Assembly (NCBI GenBank): GCA_959020715.1
Contig: CAUESV010000001.1
Span: 248,001-312,000 of the forward strand
Length of the DNA stretch: 64,000 nucleotides
Direction of reading: 5' to 3'
From: an uncultured Collinsella sp.
GTDB taxonomy: Bacteria; Actinomycetota; Coriobacteriia; Coriobacteriales; Coriobacteriaceae
Of the stretch, positions 34,835 to 44,059 are shown in pieces. The position numbers and the translations under genes are program-made. The stretch's first letter is position 1. Each line of letters begins with the position of its first letter. The notes under the pieces were generated by a model that saw only the letters and a program-made list of their open reading frames with translations, ran no database searches and was not told where the DNA came from.

Positions 34835-35914
34835 ATGCTCAGGATCGGTCTTCTTACCAGTGGCGGCGACTGCCAGGCGCTCAACGCCACCATGCGCGGC
34901 ATCGTCAAAACGCTCATGACCAATAGCGAAGAGCCTATCGAGATCTACGGTTTTGAGGACGGCTACCAGGGCCTTATCTACAGCAGGTTCCGCGTCATGA
35001 CGCCCGCCGATTTTAGCGGTATCCTCACCCGCGGCGGCACCATCCTGGGCACGAGCCGCACACCGTTCAAGCGTCTGGATACCCCCGAGGCCGATGGTGT
35101 CGAGAAGGTGCCGGCGATGGTCCACACCTATCATAAGCTGCAGCTCGACTGCCTGTTTATGCTAGGCGGTAACGGCTCCACCAAGACCGCCAACCGCCTG
35201 CGCGAAGAGGGCCTCAACGTTATCGCCCTGCCCAAGACCATCGATAACGACACCTGGGGCACCGAGTTGACGTTTGGCTTTACGAGCGCCATCGACGTCG
35301 CCACCAAGTGCATCGACGACATCCACACCACTGCCTCGAGTCACGGCCGCGTGTTCGTTATCGAGATCATGGGCCACAAGGTTGGCTGGATCCCGCTGTA
35401 CGCCGGCGTCGCGGGCGGTGCGGATGTCATCTTGATTCCCGAGATCCCCTACGACATGGATAACGTCATCAAGACCATCGAGCATCGCATGGAGACCGGC
35501 AGCCGCTTTACGATCGTAGCCGTCGCCGAGGGCGCTATCTCCAAGGAGGACGCGGCGCTGTCCAAGAAGGAGTACAAGAAGAAGCTCGCCGAGCGTACAA
35601 GCCCGTCGATCGTCTACGACATCGCCAAGGAGATCGAGGCCAAGACCGGTCGCGAGACCCGCGTCGCCATCCCCGGCCACACGCAGCGCGGCGGTCAGCC
35701 CGACGCTCAGGACCGCATCTTTGCGACCCAGTGCGGCGTCGAGGCCGCGCTTGGCTGCCTGCGCGGCGAGTTTGGTTACATGATCGCCCTGCGCGACGGC
35801 AAGATGTGCCACATGCCGCTCGAGGAGGTCGCCGGCAAGCTCAAGTATGTCGACCCCCAGAGCGACCTGGTGCGCGAGGCCAAGGCGTTGGGCATCAGCT
35901 TCGGCGACGAATAG
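34835..35914 (+). CDS. pfkA: 6-phosphofructokinase
   Basis: 359 aa. N-terminal LLTSGGDCQALNATMRG, nucleotide loop FMLGGNGSTKTANRL and the catalytic LPKTIDNDTWGTELTFGF. ATP-type PFKs have PGTIDND while pyrophosphate and group III enzymes have PKTIDND, as here; GGNGS, not GGDD, argues against a simple PPi enzyme. It phosphorylates fructose 6-phosphate in glycolysis; the donor should be tested. The leader has TTTTACCCC/GGGGGTAAA inverted arms (about 34762-34796). The stop codon lies in the outer stem of a large hairpin. Confidence 0.93.
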   Translation: MLRIGLLTSGGDCQALNATMRGIVKTLMTNSEEPIEIYGFEDGYQGLIYSRFRVMTPADFSGILTRGGTILGTSRTPFKRLDTPEADGVEKVPAMVHTYHKLQLDCLFMLGGNGSTKTANRLREEGLNVIALPKTIDNDTWGTELTFGFTSAIDVATKCIDDIHTTASSHGRVFVIEIMGHKVGWIPLYAGVAGGADVILIPEIPYDMDNVIKTIEHRMETGSRFTIVAVAEGAISKEDAALSKKEYKKKLAERTSPSIVYDIAKEIEAKTGRETRVAIPGHTQRGGQPDAQDRIFATQCGVEAALGCLRGEFGYMIALRDGKMCHMPLEEVAGKLKYVDPQSDLVREAKALGISFGDE

Positions 35915-36090
35915 CCTCGGCTGGAACTGCTCTCATCGGAGGCCCCAGGGCTTACCTCCCAAATCGTCCTCGGACATGTCAGGACCCCGCTGCGCGCTTC
36001 GCGCGGCGGGGTCCTTCCGTCCTGCGGAAAGATTTGGGAGGTAAGCCCTGGGGCCTCCTGCGGTAACTAGGGAGGCCGAGGCTATTCGTC
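35906..36090 (+). other. Large nested hairpin element A, containing the pfkA stop codon
   Basis: Three stacked levels. Outer stem: GACGAATAGCCTCGGC (35906-35921, contains the pfkA TAG) with its exact complement at 36075-36090. Middle stem: 28 perfect base pairs (35938-35965 with 36031-36058). Internal loop: CGTCCTCGGACATG on the 5' side and CTGCGGAAAG on the 3' side. Inner stem: AGGACCCCGC-rich hairpin. The internal-loop motif recurs at 45135, 50562 and 54633, always in the same orientation relative to the upstream gene. Confidence 0.85.
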
Positions 36091-36306
36091 TTCTTGCTGC
36101 GGGTGCCTGGGCTGAGATTTTGGGATGTTGCAGGCTCTTAGCTGAGAGTAGCACTGACATTTGTCCTGAAATGGCTGGTCGTTAGGGGTTGCTACCGGTA
36201 GTTGCGGTAGGGTCGGAGCAGATTCTAACTAGAAATGGTGGTCGCTACCGGTTGTTCTCGGCATACTCGGCTCATTCGATTCGACCATCAAACGAAAGGA
36301 ACCACC

Positions 36307-37221
36307 ATGGATCTTGCGATGGCGCAGCGGCTCGTTGATCGCCGCAAGGCTGCCGGGCTTTCTCAGGAGGCGCTTGCCGCCCAGCTGGGCGTGAGTCGTC
36401 AGGCTGTCAGTAAATGGGAGCGCAGCGAATCCTCGCCCGATACCGATAACCTTATTGCGCTCGCCGCGCTGTATGGCGTGTCGCTGGATGAGTTGTTGTA
36501 TGGGGAAGCGGCTAGTGATGCCGATAGCTCAGAGGACGGCAGCACCGAAACGGTGGATGAGGCTAAAGAGGCCGAAGATTCTGCCGAGCACGCCGATTGC
36601 GGCGACAAACCACTTGTCGATATTTCCCTCGCGCGCGGCATCCACGTCATTGATCCCAATAAAGGCGAGGAAGTACATGTTGGCTGGAACGGCATCCATG
36701 TGACCAACGAGCGCAAGGGCGAAGAGGTGCATGTGGGGCCGGACGGCGTGCATGTCGATACGCTTGAGGACGATGGACATAGCGTGCATACCAATGACGA
36801 CGGCACCGTCACCATCGACGGCGAGACGTTCTCCAGCTGGAAGGAAGCACACGACAAGCTCGACCATCATGGCAAGCATTTCCACACCAAGGTCGGACGT
36901 ACATGGAACAAATGCCCCTTCCCCGCACTTGTCGCTCTCGCCTATCTGGTGCTCGGCATTGTCTACGGTACATGAGCTACGGGACTCTTCCTCGTCTTTT
37001 TGATTCCCGTCTATTACGCGCTTGGCGACTTTATCGACCAACGCCACTTGTCAAAGCTCATTGAATGCGTCTATCCAGCAGCCGCCATTGCATGGTTCCT
37101 CTACATGTGGCTCTGCCTGGAGCAACCCCATCCCGCCTGGGTAATACTCATCACCATCCCGGTCGTAAAAGCACTCATGCGTTGGTGCCGCAAACAATGG
37201 AAGCATCGCGAGCGAGCCTAA
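36307..37221 (+). pseudogene. HTH regulator with C-terminal membrane domain, split by an in-frame TGA
   Basis: ATG at 36307 with AAAGGA upstream. Residues 1-65 are an XRE-type helix-turn-helix (LSQEALAAQLGVSRQAVSKW). The middle has near-repeats of GEEVHVGxxGIHV and is acidic and His-rich. The frame meets TGA at 36973-36975 just inside the first membrane helix (LVALAYLVLGIVYGT). The same frame then continues without a stop to 37221 with GLFLVFLIPVYYALGDF and further hydrophobic segments. One TGG-to-TGA change explains the break. The product is either a 222-aa truncated protein or, with read-through, ~304 aa. The CTACCGGT copies upstream (about 36192 and 36246) are possible operator halves. Confidence 0.72.
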
Positions 37222-37276
37222 ACCATCCCAGTCCGACAGCAGCACCCAGCTAGTACTCCCCCGCCCATCCCTCCTA

Positions 37277-37343
37277 AGTTGCGGTGATATAGTTCCGGTT
37301 TTAGCCTTGAGTAGTCGAATTTAGGAACTATTCCACCGCAACT
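37277..37343. repeat. Hairpin repeat AGTTGCGGTGATATAGTTCC, copy 2
   Basis: 5' arm identical to the copy at 29689; 3' arm GGAACTATTCCACCGCAACT (37324-37343). The central sequence is different from copy 1. Confidence 0.8.
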
Positions 37344-37397
37344 TACGAACGATCGGAGCGGCTACAGCACAAGCGTCGGCGTTCGTTTGATGTTCCG

Positions 37398-37555
37398 CCA
37401 CGAAAAGGGGTCATCTACTACGTTTAGCTCGATGGGGCCAACCATGACCGCCTTTTTCGAAAATCGACAGGCCTTCTACCTGCGGTTTTATTTTTCGTTT
37501 TCCCGGCATGATTGAGGATATCCAATTAAACGTAGTAGATAGGCCCGTTTTGTGG
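37398..37555. mobile_element. MITE-like element with ~29-bp terminal inverted repeats
   Basis: The ends (37398-37426 and 37527-37555) are inverted copies matching at about 24 of 29 positions, with the inner 13 (TCTACTACGTTTA) identical. The ~100-nt interior has no gene. A copy-number search is needed to call it mobile. Confidence 0.5.
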
Positions 37556-37674
37556 CATACGACCCATTCAAGCCCAATCTCGAAGGCTAAAGAGAGCCTC
37601 TCATCCACGCCTGGGAGCGAAAACCAAATAGAATGAAAGGCAAATGGAAAGCCCGTTTGACGAGCGGAGGACAT

Positions 37675-37995
37675 ATGCGCGACGTAGCCGAAAGCGACTG
37701 GAAGCTGTTTAAGAAAATGCTTCCTCAATGGCAAGAACGTTATATGGAAAAGCTCATCGCCCAGTACGTTGAGATGCTGAACGGCGACAGCGAAGCGTCC
37801 AGTAGATTTTGGGCACTAGAAGAGCGCCTCAATAGAGATAAGCTGTCCTCAGGCGTAATTGCAAACGACATTCGCCGCAGCACAATGCACCGCGAGATAG
37901 CCAATTTGCTTATCGACAGCGTGATCACCCTTGACGACCTTAACGGTTTTACCGAGGACATTAAGAGCTATGCGCAACACTGGATTGGCCAGTAA
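37675..37995 (+). CDS. Small uncharacterised helical protein
   Basis: 106 aa from the ATG at 37675 (GGAGG 4 nt upstream); the frame extends 14 codons further. It is soluble and largely helical, starting MRDVAESDWKLFKKMLPQWQ, with many acidic and basic residues and several tryptophans and no recognised catalytic motif. I recall similar short proteins in Firmicutes and Coriobacteria without known function. It lies alone between repeat-rich gaps. Confidence 0.75.
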   Translation: MRDVAESDWKLFKKMLPQWQERYMEKLIAQYVEMLNGDSEASSRFWALEERLNRDKLSSGVIANDIRRSTMHREIANLLIDSVITLDDLNGFTEDIKSYAQHWIGQ

Positions 37996-38071
37996 GAGCA
38001 CTGAGCGACAAACATCCCCAGCAAAACGGGGCGAACGCCGGGCCACCTAATGGTTGTCCGGCGTTCGCCCA

Positions 38072-38113
38072 GATGAAACCTGCCAAAATAAACCTGTCCC
38101 TTTTTGGCAGGTT
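38072..38113. repeat. Dispersed repeat AACCTGCCAAAATAAACCTG, copy 4
   Basis: GAAACCTGCCAAAATAAACC and TGTCCCTTTTTGGCAGGTTA end at the stop codon of the minus-strand permease gene, so it is placed as its terminator. Confidence 0.85.
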
Positions 38114-40877
38114 ACTCGGCGCTCTTGAGGGCGCCGACCATGTCGATCTTGTTGAGGGTACGGTTGGTGGCGAGGTTGACGATGATCGTAAAGCCGAAGG
38201 AAAGCACCACCGCAAGCACGTAGCTCAGCGGCTCGACTTCGACGTCAAAGTACAGCGACGGCATCTGCAGGATGTACGTAAAGCTCTCGGCGAGCAGGCC
38301 ACCCAGCGGCACGCCCAGCGCGGCACCAATCGCCGTCAAAATCAGCGTCTCCTTGTTAACGTAGTGGTGCACCTCGCCACGGCGGAAGCCCAGCACCTTG
38401 ATGGTCGCCAGCTCGCGCTCACGCTCCGAGATATTCGTGTTGGACAGCGTAAACACCACAACAAACGATAGGCACGCCGCCATAAAGGTCACAAGCACCA
38501 CGACCGAATTGATGATCGTAAAGTTCGCCTCGAAGTTTTCCCAATGCTCGGCGGTACTCGACAGCGTAATCCAACCGTCGCTCTTAAGACGGTTGGTAAA
38601 CGCAATCTGATCGGCCGACGAGCCCTTGAGCAGCGCAAAGATGCCGTTGAGGCGCACGCTGCGACCAAACGCTCGCTCATAGGTGCTCTGTGTCATATAG
38701 AGCGTGTTGCCCAAGTAGTTAAGTGAAATGTCGCTGACTTTAACCTTGGCAACGTTGAGCGACGAATCCTGGACGTGAGCCGTGTCACCCGGCTTGATCC
38801 CCAGCACCAGCTGAGAGCTCTTGCTCAAATACACATCCCCGTCACGCAGGGCGAGCGGTTCTTTGGACTCGTCCTCGAGACACACGTAGTCGTCCAGGTC
38901 GTTCGTGCGGTCATCGGGCACCACAATCAGCTGCACGGTCTCGCTCTTGCCGCCAAACGTAAAGGTGACGTTGTCGGTCATAATCGGCAGCGTCGAAGTC
39001 ACGGTCACGTTGGAATCATTGGCTGCGCTTCGCTCGTCGAGCGCCGCGCACGTCTGCGAAAAATCGTCGGGATTGGCAACCGCCAACAAGTCATAGCGCG
39101 TGATATGCCCGTACTGCTTGGGCGAAAGCGCCACCGACGTGTCACGGATGCCCATACCGCAGATCACGAGCGCCGTGCATCCCGCGATGCCGAAAATGGT
39201 CATAAAGGCGCGCTTTTTATAGCGGAACAGGTTACGCGCCGCCACCTTGTTTAAGAAGCCCATGCGGCGCCAGATAAAGCCGATGCGCTCGAGCAAGATA
39301 CGCGAGCCGGCACGCGGGGCCTTGGGGCGCATGAGCGAGGCCGGAGTCTCGGCCATCTCGTGGCGGCAGGCGATAATCGTGGCACCCACCACGCCCACGG
39401 CAAACAGCGCGACCGACACAAGCGATGACACGATGTCGTACGAAAGCAGCATCTGGGGCAGCGAGTACATGTCGTCGAACACCGTAAACAGGAACAGCGG
39501 CAGGCCCACAAACCCGATGACGTTGCCCAGCACGCCGCCAATCAGGCAAGCCCACAGCGCATAGTCCACGTATTTGGACAGGATGCGCCCGCGCGAGTAG
39601 CCGAGTGCCTTGTACAGGCCAATGAGCGTACGCTCCTCCTCGACCATGCGCGTGGCGGTGGTAAGGCTGATGAGCACGGCGACGATAAAGAAGATGAACG
39701 GGAACACCGTGGCGATGGCCTCGATTGAGGAACTGTCGCTCTCGACGCTCGAGTAGCTTGCGATGTTACCGCGGTCCTGGATGTACCAGGTGCATTCGCC
39801 AAGGTCGGAAATCTCGGCGCGGGCATCGGCAAATTGCTGGTCGGCGGCAGCGCGACGCTGGTCCAAATCGGCCTGAGCCTGGGCGCGCTCCTCGCTGCCC
39901 TCGGCCATACGATTGATGTTGTCCTGTTCAATCCCAAAGAGCATATTCGCTTGGCGCTCTGCCGCATCCAAACTTGCCGGCGTATCGACCGTCAACTCTT
40001 GAGCACGTGCCTTTTCACGCCCGTCGCGGATCTTATCGATATTACCCTTGACCTCGTTAATCTTTGTCGTGTAGGCATCCGAATAGGAATTGAGGCTCTT
40101 AGCCCCCTCAACGGTCACGTGAACCGCGGAGTAGGAAGAAGATGTCGCGGCATCCTCGCTCACATAGAACTTGTAGTCCGCAGCCGAGGCGGCACGGAAG
40201 GCGTTGACCGTCGAGTCGGAGCTCACGTCGGTGGGGTCGAGAACCTCGGCCGTGATGGTGTAGTCCCCATCGGCAAACTGGTCCTTGGCGCTTTGGTTCG
40301 ACGAGCTCGCATCGTTGGCGGCAAAGCTCACGGTATCGCCGATTTTCTTGCCCGAAGCCTTCAAAAAACGTGAGGTCACTGCCACTTCGCCCGAAGTCTC
40401 GGGCAGCTCGCCGCGTACTAGCACCGGTTGGTCAATATTCTCTTTGGAGAGGCTCTGTACGACGACACGCTCGCGCGTCGTACCCACGGCGGTATAGGCG
40501 GTCTCGGTATAGATGCCCTCGGCAGTCTCGACGCCATCGACCTCTTGAATGGCCGCAAGATCGTCATCGGTCAGACCATAGGTCGACTGCACGTTGATGT
40601 CATAAACATTCTGCTGGTCAAAGTAAGCGTCGACCGAATCGCACAGGTCCTCGCAGCCCGCCTTAAGGCCGCACATCACGCTCACGCCGAGCGCGGTGAT
40701 GACCACGATGGACAAGAAGCGCTTAAGACTGCCGCGGATTGTGCGGTAGATGCCACGGCGGAACACCGTCGGCACCATATCGTTTGAGCTTTGGGCAGTG
40801 CGGTAGGTCGTAAAATCCTGCTCGCGCTCCGTGTTCTGCGCGTCGCGGCGTTGGCTGTTTTGACGGTCCTGATCCAT
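38112..40877 (-). CDS. FtsX/MacB-type ABC transporter permease
   Basis: About 921 aa. One N-terminal helix (RFLSIVVITALGVSVMCGL) is followed by a ~310-residue extracytoplasmic domain including a helical, probably coiled-coil stretch (about 300-345: EERAQAQADLDQRRAAADQQ). Three helices (FPFIFFIVAVLISLTTATRM onward), a second extracytoplasmic domain and a final FtsX domain of three helices complete it. This 1+3+1+3 layout is typical of large permeases paired with a MacB/LolD-like ATPase. The ATPase gene ends 6 nt before this start. The substrate (lipid, peptide or drug) is unknown. Confidence 0.88.
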   Translation of the reverse strand: MDQDRQNSQRRDAQNTEREQDFTTYRTAQSSNDMVPTVFRRGIYRTIRGSLKRFLSIVVITALGVSVMCGLKAGCEDLCDSVDAYFDQQNVYDINVQSTYGLTDDDLAAIQEVDGVETAEGIYTETAYTAVGTTRERVVVQSLSKENIDQPVLVRGELPETSGEVAVTSRFLKASGKKIGDTVSFAANDASSSNQSAKDQFADGDYTITAEVLDPTDVSSDSTVNAFRAASAADYKFYVSEDAATSSSYSAVHVTVEGAKSLNSYSDAYTTKINEVKGNIDKIRDGREKARAQELTVDTPASLDAAERQANMLFGIEQDNINRMAEGSEERAQAQADLDQRRAAADQQFADARAEISDLGECTWYIQDRGNIASYSSVESDSSSIEAIATVFPFIFFIVAVLISLTTATRMVEEERTLIGLYKALGYSRGRILSKYVDYALWACLIGGVLGNVIGFVGLPLFLFTVFDDMYSLPQMLLSYDIVSSLVSVALFAVGVVGATIIACRHEMAETPASLMRPKAPRAGSRILLERIGFIWRRMGFLNKVAARNLFRYKKRAFMTIFGIAGCTALVICGMGIRDTSVALSPKQYGHITRYDLLAVANPDDFSQTCAALDERSAANDSNVTVTSTLPIMTDNVTFTFGGKSETVQLIVVPDDRTNDLDDYVCLEDESKEPLALRDGDVYLSKSSQLVLGIKPGDTAHVQDSSLNVAKVKVSDISLNYLGNTLYMTQSTYERAFGRSVRLNGIFALLKGSSADQIAFTNRLKSDGWITLSSTAEHWENFEANFTIINSVVVLVTFMAACLSFVVVFTLSNTNISERERELATIKVLGFRRGEVHHYVNKETLILTAIGAALGVPLGGLLAESFTYILQMPSLYFDVEVEPLSYVLAVVLSFGFTIIVNLATNRTLNKIDMVGALKSAE

Positions 40878-40882
40878 GGGCG

Positions 40883-41584
<702 letters not shown>

Positions 41585-41636
41585 CGATTAATTCCCATCT
41601 GGTCGGATAATTCTTTAGTATTACCCATTTCGCACC

Positions 41637-41674
41637 GACCAAAAAGGGACAGGTTTATTTTGGCAGGTTTTATA
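41637..41674 (-). repeat. Dispersed repeat AACCTGCCAAAATAAACCTG, copy 5 (inverted)
   Basis: Reads ACCAAAAAGGGACAGGTTTA then TTTTGGCAGGTTTTATA on the plus strand. It is upstream, not downstream, of the ABC ATPase gene. Confidence 0.85.
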
Positions 41675-41785
41675 TGGGGAAACGGCAGCTATAGATGAGG
41701 CGCCGGGGAGGCAGAGAAATCATCGACGGGGTCAGGCCGACCACCAAACACAACGCACGCATCTCTATCTGTCAGCAAAATCATT

Positions 41786-41799
41786 CGAACAGCTGTTCG
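41786..41799. promoter_or_regulatory. Perfect 14-bp palindrome upstream of the GyrI-like gene
   Basis: CGAACAGCTGTTCG, followed at 41804 by the -10-like TATGAT. It overlaps the expected -35 region and could be an operator. Confidence 0.45.
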
Positions 41800-41855
41800 T
41801 TTCTATGATATGATTCCGTTATCTAAGCAGGCCAATACGCAGAAAGGCGGCCAAC

Positions 41856-42494
41856 ATGGCGTTCGACTTTAAGAAGGAATGCAAGGAGCTCTACAAACCT
41901 GCAAGCAAGCCGAGTATCGTAACTGTCCCGCCTATGAGCTACGTTGCCGTTCGCGGCAAGGGCGACCCAAATACCGAAGGTGGCGAGTATCAAAACGCCC
42001 TGCCGCTGCTTTACGGAATCGCCTATACCGTCAAGATGTCGAAGAAAGGCTCAAGGAGTATCGAGGGTTATTTCGACTTTGTGGTACCTCCGCTCGAGGG
42101 TTTCTGGTGGCAAGACTCCCCGAGCGGCGACATCGATTATGCACGCAAGGACGATTTCAACTTTATCTCGTGTATCCGCCTGCCCGATTTCGTCACCCGA
42201 GATGACTTTGACTGGGCAGTCGCGGAAGCCACGGCCAAAAAGAAACTGGACTTTTCCGCCGTCGAGCTGCTTAAAGTTGACGAGGGTCTCTGCGTTCAAT
42301 GCATGCATACCGGACCCTACGACAGCGAGCCGGCGACCGTAAACGCTATGCATGAATACACGACCGAACAGGGCTATGTCCCCGACCTCTCAGACACCCG
42401 TTTACATCACGAAATCTATCTCTCCGATCCACGCAAATGTGCACCGGAGAAACTTAAGACTGTGGTTCGTCATCCTATCAAGCGCGCTGAATAG
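41856..42494 (+). CDS. GyrI-like small-molecule-binding domain protein
   Basis: 212 aa, starting MAFDFKKECKELYKPASKPS and then VTVPPMSYVAVRGKGDPNTE. The whole length matches the free-standing GyrI-like (SOUL/AraC effector-binding) family, with CMHTGPYDSEPATVNAMHEY and LHHEIYLSDPRKCAPEKLKT near the end. Such proteins bind or hydrolyse small aromatic compounds or act as effector domains; no DNA-binding domain is present. Monocistronic with a strong ribosome site (AAAGGCGG). Confidence 0.88.
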   Translation: MAFDFKKECKELYKPASKPSIVTVPPMSYVAVRGKGDPNTEGGEYQNALPLLYGIAYTVKMSKKGSRSIEGYFDFVVPPLEGFWWQDSPSGDIDYARKDDFNFISCIRLPDFVTRDDFDWAVAEATAKKKLDFSAVELLKVDEGLCVQCMHTGPYDSEPATVNAMHEYTTEQGYVPDLSDTRLHHEIYLSDPRKCAPEKLKTVVRHPIKRAE

Positions 42495-42567
42495 CGTGGA
42501 GCGTCATTTCACACGTTAGGTTTTAAGCCAGCCAACCAGCCGCCTCCTGGGCCGTCCGGTAATTGTC

Positions 42568-42651
42568 TTGACGCGACCCGTCGCATCTTATAAGTTTGTT
42601 TTGCTAAAGCTGGAAAGCCTCTCAACGATGCGCAACTCCAGCTCTTTTTTT
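42568..42651 (+). promoter_or_regulatory. Promoter and short leader ending in a terminator before the ClC gene
   Basis: TTGACG (42568-42573) and TATAAG (42589-42594), 15 bp apart, then ~45 nt and a terminator (AGCTGGA and TCCAGCT arms, then TTTTTTT, 42608-42651). It stands 13 nt before the next gene, so transcripts must read through it; an attenuator is likely. I could not match the leader to a known riboswitch. Confidence 0.5.
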
Positions 42652-42664
42652 ATCAAAAGAGCAA

Positions 42665-43915
42665 GTGTCGGAAAGCAAAATGTCGGAAAGCAACGTATCG
42701 AGCAGAATCAAACACCTGGTCAACACCTATAGCGGCCTCGTGCTCATGGGTGCTGTCGGAATCCCTATTGGCATCATCGTCGGCGCCATTTGTGCCCTCT
42801 TTGGTCGTGCGCTCCTGGCGATCGGTGCCTTCCGCGACGAGCACATCACCCTGCTCCTTCCCTTCCTCGCCCTCATGGGCTTGGCCATCGTATTTGCCTA
42901 CCGCACCTGGGGCAAAGGCACCGGCCGCGGCATGAGCTTAATATTCGACGTAGGTCACGGACGCGAGGACGCCATCTCCCCGCGCCTCGTGCCGCTCGTT
43001 ATGCTGAGCACGTGGGGAACGCACCTCTTTGGCGGCAGTGCGGGACGCGAGGGCGTAGCGGTGCAGATCGGCGCCACCGTCTCACATTGGATCGGCCGAC
43101 GCTTGCCTTTCCGCGACCCCGGCAACACGTTTTTGCTTATCGGCATGGCCGCCGGCTTTGCCGGGCTCTTCCGAACGCCGCTCGCCGCCACGGTCTTTGC
43201 TATCGAAGTGCTTGTCGCCGGACGCATGGAATACCGCGCGCTGTTTCCCGCACTTACGGCCGCGCTCGCCGCAAGCATGACCTCCGGCGCCCTGGGGCTC
43301 GAGAAGTTCGAGGTCGCCGTTACCGCCTCGTATGCGCTCGACCTCCCCGGTCTTGGACGGCTTGCGGTGTTGGGCATCGCGTTTGGCATGGTAGGCGGCG
43401 CCTTTGCCTGGTGCCTTGCGCATGCCAAGACTCTTGCAGCGCGGCTGCTCCCCAACCCCTATGTGCGCATCGCTGTTATGGGCATCGCGCTATCGGCGAT
43501 CCTGTTCGCGCTGTGGCAGGGACGGTACTGCGGACTTGGCACCAACCTGATATCGGCGGCGCTCAACGGTGACGGCAAGGTCGCCATTATGCCTTGGGAC
43601 TGGGCGCTCAAATTCGCACTCACCATCGCCACGCTTGCCGCAGGATATCAAGGTGGTGAGGTCACGCCGCTGTTCTCCATCGGAGCGAGCCTGGGTGTCG
43701 TACTCGCTGGAATTCTCGGCATGCCCGTCGAGCTCTGCGCCGCGCTGGGCTACGCCGCCGTCTTTGGCAGCGCCACCAACACGCTGCTCGCGCCGATCCT
43801 CATTGGCTGCGAGGTCTTCGGTTTCGGTAATCTGCCGGCGTTCTTCATCGTCTGCGTTGTGGCATATCTGTTCAACATGGACAAATCGATCTACGCCCTG
43901 CAGAAGCGGGCGTAG
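42665..43915 (+). CDS. ClC-family anion channel/antiporter
   Basis: 416 aa, about 10-11 hydrophobic segments. The ClC selectivity region is GGSAGREGVAVQIGA (about residues 123-137), and FAGLFRTPLAATVFAIEVLV is the second conserved helix. No C-terminal CBS domains. GREGxAVQ variants occur in fluoride- and chloride-type ClCs; sequence alone does not decide which. The start is GTG at 42665, or ATG five codons later; the first codons repeat almost exactly (MSESK MSESN), a 15-nt duplication. A promoter with a terminator-like leader precedes it. Confidence 0.88.
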   Translation: MSESKMSESNVSSRIKHLVNTYSGLVLMGAVGIPIGIIVGAICALFGRALLAIGAFRDEHITLLLPFLALMGLAIVFAYRTWGKGTGRGMSLIFDVGHGREDAISPRLVPLVMLSTWGTHLFGGSAGREGVAVQIGATVSHWIGRRLPFRDPGNTFLLIGMAAGFAGLFRTPLAATVFAIEVLVAGRMEYRALFPALTAALAASMTSGALGLEKFEVAVTASYALDLPGLGRLAVLGIAFGMVGGAFAWCLAHAKTLAARLLPNPYVRIAVMGIALSAILFALWQGRYCGLGTNLISAALNGDGKVAIMPWDWALKFALTIATLAAGYQGGEVTPLFSIGASLGVVLAGILGMPVELCAALGYAAVFGSATNTLLAPILIGCEVFGFGNLPAFFIVCVVAYLFNMDKSIYALQKRA

Positions 43916-43975
43916 ATCGATGTCCAGGCAGGTGGTCTCAACCGGAAACGGCATCCCACTCTGAGGCTGCATTCC

Positions 43976-44019
43976 GGGACACGGTTTCCGCTTGGGACGC
44001 CATTCGGAAAGCGTGTCCC
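43976..44019. terminator. Hairpin between convergent ClC and ogt genes
   Basis: GGGACACGGTTTCCG and CGGAAAGCGTGTCCC, one mismatch in 15, followed by a T-rich run. Confidence 0.7.
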
Positions 44020-44059
44020 GTTCTTTCGCGGCGTCTTGGCTATGCAAAGTGCCCTGGCG

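Noticed and set aside
42495..42664. Fluoride riboswitch before the ClC gene
   Set aside because: The expected GATGG-type core and pseudoknot partners could not be found; only a promoter and terminator are supported.
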